Below, in pieces: positions 22,063 to 24,127 of a DNA stretch of 24,127 bases. Under the pieces are notes generated by a model that saw nothing but the letters and a program-made list of their open reading frames with translations, had not been told where the DNA came from and ran no database searches. The position numbers and the translations under genes are program-made. This DNA is from Microbacteriaceae bacterium. GTDB lineage: Bacteria; Actinomycetota; Actinomycetes; Actinomycetales; Microbacteriaceae. The stretch's first letter is position 1. Every line of letters begins with the position of its first letter. The stretch spans positions 1-24,127 of the forward strand of contig CANGNR010000006.1 in NCBI GenBank assembly GCA_947455385.1, in the 5' to 3' direction.

Positions 22063-22104
22063 TAGCAACCTCTCCATTCTGCCAGATTTCGGCCGAGGTT
22101 GCTA
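22063..22104. repeat. 10-bp inverted repeat around the rpsP promoter
   Basis: TAGCAACCTC at 22063-22072 and GAGGTTGCTA at 22095-22104 are perfect inverted repeats 22 bases apart. One arm overlaps the predicted rpsP start site and the other lies near its -35 position. It could be a weak terminator hairpin for ffh or a binding site for a dimeric regulator. Confidence 0.5.
22064..22086 (-). promoter_or_regulatory. Promoter element of rpsP, shared with rplS
   Basis: The minus strand reads TCTGGCAGAAT, two bases GG, then AGAGGTTGCT, identical at 21 of 23 positions to the element before rplS. The -10 is CAGAAT with a TGG extension, and the predicted start is near 22069. The leader to the GTG is about 112 bases. 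No good -35 is seen here, unlike at rplS. Confidence 0.55.
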
Positions 22105-22111
22105 GTTTTCG

Positions 22112-23608
22112 CTAGAGTCCGAAGGCGTTTCCGCCAGAGGACTGCTCGCCAGGCTGACGGCCCGCGAGTCGCGCTGCCTCTTCGGCCGCCCGCTTTGCCG
22201 GGTTGCCCGATTTTGAGCCCTTCTTGCCCTTGTCTTTCTTTTTCGACTTGGATGCACCGAAGCTGCCCATCCCAGGCATTGCCGGCATGCCAGGCATCTG
22301 CGGCATGTTGCCCTTGGCGACGCCCTTCATCATCTTGGCGGCCTGCTCGAAGCGGTTGACCAGCGAGTTGACCTCGGTCACGGTCACACCAGAACCCTTG
22401 GCGATGCGCAGGCGGCGCGATCCGTTGAGAATCCTTGGTGCCTTGCGCTCGGATGGCGTCATCGAGCGGATGATTGCCTCGGTGCGGTCGATCTCGCGCT
22501 CGTCGAAGTTTTCGAGTTGCTGACGCATCTGGCCGGCACCTGGCATCAGAGCGAGCATGCTCTTGAGGTTGCCCATCTTGCGCAGCTGCTGCATCTGCTG
22601 CAAGAAATCTTCGAGGGTGAACGAGTCGGTGGCGATCTTCTCGGCCATCGCCTTGGCCTCGGCCTCGTCGAACTGACGCTGAGTCTGTTCGATCAGGGTG
22701 AGAACGTCGCCCATGTCGAGAATTCGGCTTGCCATTCGGTCTGGATAGAACGGCTCGAACGCATCCATGGCCTCGCCGGATGACGAGAAGATGATTGGCT
22801 TGCCCGTCACGGATGCGACCGAGAGTGCCGCACCACCGCGGGCGTCGCCGTCGAGCTTGGTGAGCACGACACCGGTGATGCCTACGCCATCCTCGAATGC
22901 CTTGGCCACGTTGACCGCGTCTTGACCGATCATCGAGTCGATTACGAAGAGAACCTCGTCAGGGTCAACCGCGTTGCGAATGTCGCGGGCCTGCTGCATG
23001 AGTTCTTCGTCGATGCCGAGGCGGCCGGCGGTGTCGACGATGACGACGCTGAACTGCTTCGAGGTCGCGTGCTTGATGGCGTCTTTGGCGACCTTTACCG
23101 GATTGCCAACGCCGTTGCCAGGCTCGGGTGCGAACACCGAGACGCCGACGCGGTCGCCAACCACCTGCAGTTGGTTAACGGCGTTCGGGCGCTGAAGGTC
23201 GGCTGCCACCAGAAGCGGGGTCTGGCCCTGGTCTTTGAGCCACTTCGATAGCTTGCCCGCAAGCGTGGTCTTTCCCGAACCCTGCAGACCGGCGAGCATG
23301 ATGACGGTTGGCGGGTTCTTGGCGAAGGCAAGCTTGCGCTGCTGGCCACCGAGAATCTTGACGAGTTCTTCGTTGACGATCTGAACGACCTGCTGGGCAG
23401 GGTTGAGCGCTTTCGATACCTCGTCAGAGAGGGCGCGGTCGCGAATCGCGGTGACGAAGTCTTTGACCACGTCGAGCGCAACGTCTGCCTCGAGCAGGGC
23501 GCGACGGATTTCGCGCAGGGTTGCGTCGATGTCTGCTGGGCTTAGTTTGCCCTTCGTGCGCAGGTTTTTGAATGTCTGCGCGAGACGATCAGATAGGTTT
23601 CCGAACAA
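22112..23608 (-). CDS. ffh: Signal recognition particle protein Ffh
   Basis: Ffh binds signal sequences on translating ribosomes and, with 4.5S RNA, docks to FtsY. The 498-residue product has the N domain (1-95) and a G domain with GLQGSGKT (107-114), DTAGRLG (192-198) and TKLDGDARGG (250-259). The M domain includes SMTPSERKAP and SRRLRIAKGSGVTVTEVN. It ends in a Met/Gly/Pro-rich part (NMPQMPGMPAMPGMG) and a charged tail. The start is TTG at 23608, with AGGAG eight bases upstream. It lies 31 bases after ftsY. Confidence 0.97.
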   Translation of the reverse strand: MFGNLSDRLAQTFKNLRTKGKLSPADIDATLREIRRALLEADVALDVVKDFVTAIRDRALSDEVSKALNPAQQVVQIVNEELVKILGGQQRKLAFAKNPPTVIMLAGLQGSGKTTLAGKLSKWLKDQGQTPLLVAADLQRPNAVNQLQVVGDRVGVSVFAPEPGNGVGNPVKVAKDAIKHATSKQFSVVIVDTAGRLGIDEELMQQARDIRNAVDPDEVLFVIDSMIGQDAVNVAKAFEDGVGITGVVLTKLDGDARGGAALSVASVTGKPIIFSSSGEAMDAFEPFYPDRMASRILDMGDVLTLIEQTQRQFDEAEAKAMAEKIATDSFTLEDFLQQMQQLRKMGNLKSMLALMPGAGQMRQQLENFDEREIDRTEAIIRSMTPSERKAPRILNGSRRLRIAKGSGVTVTEVNSLVNRFEQAAKMMKGVAKGNMPQMPGMPAMPGMGSFGASKSKKKDKGKKGSKSGNPAKRAAEEAARLAGRQPGEQSSGGNAFGL

Positions 23609-23639
23609 GCTTTATGCTCCTGAAGTTTGTGGCTTAAGA

Positions 23640-24127
23640 CTACCCAACGAGCCCGCGGGCGAACTCGCCGGCGTCGAAGAACGCGAAGTCTTTGATCTGC
23701 TCGCCAACGCCCACGAGCTTCACCGGAATGCCGATTTCGCGCTGAATCGAATAGACGATGCCGCCCTTGGCCGTGCCATCGAGTTTGGTCAGCACTACGC
23801 CCGTAACATTGGCCACCTCGCTGAACGCCTTGGCCTGCTGCAAGCCGTTCTGGCCGGTGGTTGCGTCGATGACCAGCAGCACCTCGGCGATCTTGGCCTG
23901 CTTCTCGACGACACGTCGAATCTTGGCCAGCTCATCCATGAGGCCTGCCTTGTTTTGCAGGCGGCCCGCGGTGTCGACGATTAGCACATCCGCGTTGGTT
24001 CGAACCGCGATTTCGGTGGCCTCGAAGGCAACGGATGCGGGGTCTTGGCCCTCTGTCTTTGGTCGAACTAGCTGGGCTCCAGCGCGATCTGCCCAGGTAG
24101 CAACCTGGTCTACCGCAGCGGCTCTAA
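23640..24127 (-). CDS. ftsY: Signal recognition particle receptor FtsY, C-terminal part (partial)
   Basis: The frame is open from the window end to a TAG at 23640-23642, covering the last 162 residues of the NG domain. Visible motifs are RAAAVDQVATWADRAGA, DVLIVDTAGRLQNKAGLMDEL, VLLVIDATTGQNGL, VVLTKLDGTAKGGIVYSI and the C-terminal GVGEQIKDFAFFDAGEF. FtsY is the membrane-associated GTPase that receives the SRP. The P-loop and N-terminal region are outside the window. The neighbouring ffh supports the call. Confidence 0.96.
   Translation of the reverse strand, partial: RAAAVDQVATWADRAGAQLVRPKTEGQDPASVAFEATEIAVRTNADVLIVDTAGRLQNKAGLMDELAKIRRVVEKQAKIAEVLLVIDATTGQNGLQQAKAFSEVANVTGVVLTKLDGTAKGGIVYSIQREIGIPVKLVGVGEQIKDFAFFDAGEFARGLVG

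Noticed and set aside
21325..22065. Plus-strand Cys/Leu/Phe-rich open frame opposite rpsP
   Set aside because: It is the complement of the Ala/Glu codon repeats in the S16 tail; the odd Cys-rich composition comes from that repetition, not from a metal-binding protein.

Overview
The window looks like chromosomal DNA of an actinobacterium, most likely Microbacteriaceae. The evidence is a moderately high GC content, GTG and TTG starts, a GlgE-type glucan pathway, a DUF2469-family gene between rnhB and yraN, DivIVA-type RGY motifs, and the gene orders pyrH-frr-cdsA, rpsB-tsf and rpsP-khpA-rimM-trmD-rplS-lepB-rnhB. Genes are packed tightly, with several stop/start overlaps, which suggests a compact genome. 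A streamlined freshwater or marine lineage is possible but is only an inference. I saw no mobile element, CRISPR array, tRNA or rRNA.

Region 1 (1-2481, + strand) holds the 3' end of glgE and a complete glgB, that is, alpha-glucan (glycogen) synthesis. Region 2 (2530-6468) has an unnamed membrane protein on the minus strand with an internal lipobox. Divergent from it are a long coiled-coil protein with a DivIVA-like N-terminus and an AI-2E/PerM-type membrane permease.

Region 3 (6465-12744, minus strand) is read from the right: rpsB-tsf, a strong hairpin terminator, then pyrH-frr-cdsA. It continues without a gap into four less known genes: a protein with four DivIVA-type motifs, a secreted or anchored transglycosylase-like protein, a small Cys/His protein and an alpha/beta hydrolase. 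The last three are joined by stop/start overlaps. The roughly 320-base space between rpsB and the next gene holds a predicted rpsB promoter and a leader of about 200 nt with several hairpins.

Region 4 (13062-13577, + strand) is a small secreted M23-like peptidase. Region 5 (13574-17571, minus strand) is yraN-comM-dprA-xerC, a DNA-processing operon whose predicted promoter overlaps a perfect DnaA box. Region 6 (17638-24127, minus strand) is ftsY (partial)-ffh, then rpsP-khpA-rimM-trmD, then rplS-lepB-rnhB-DUF2469. It covers protein targeting, ribosome maturation, tRNA modification, signal peptide cleavage and RNA/DNA hybrid repair.

The most notable signals are: four DivIVA-type motifs in one short protein whose gene neighbours a cell-wall hydrolase; a 23-bp element shared by the rpsP and rplS upstream regions (21 of 23 identical); the structured rpsB leader; long acidic Ala/Glu tails on both S2 and S16; and two convergent gene pairs that each share a CTAG as both stop codons. 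Most of the window is conserved core genome, and I see no clear new defence or biosynthetic system.
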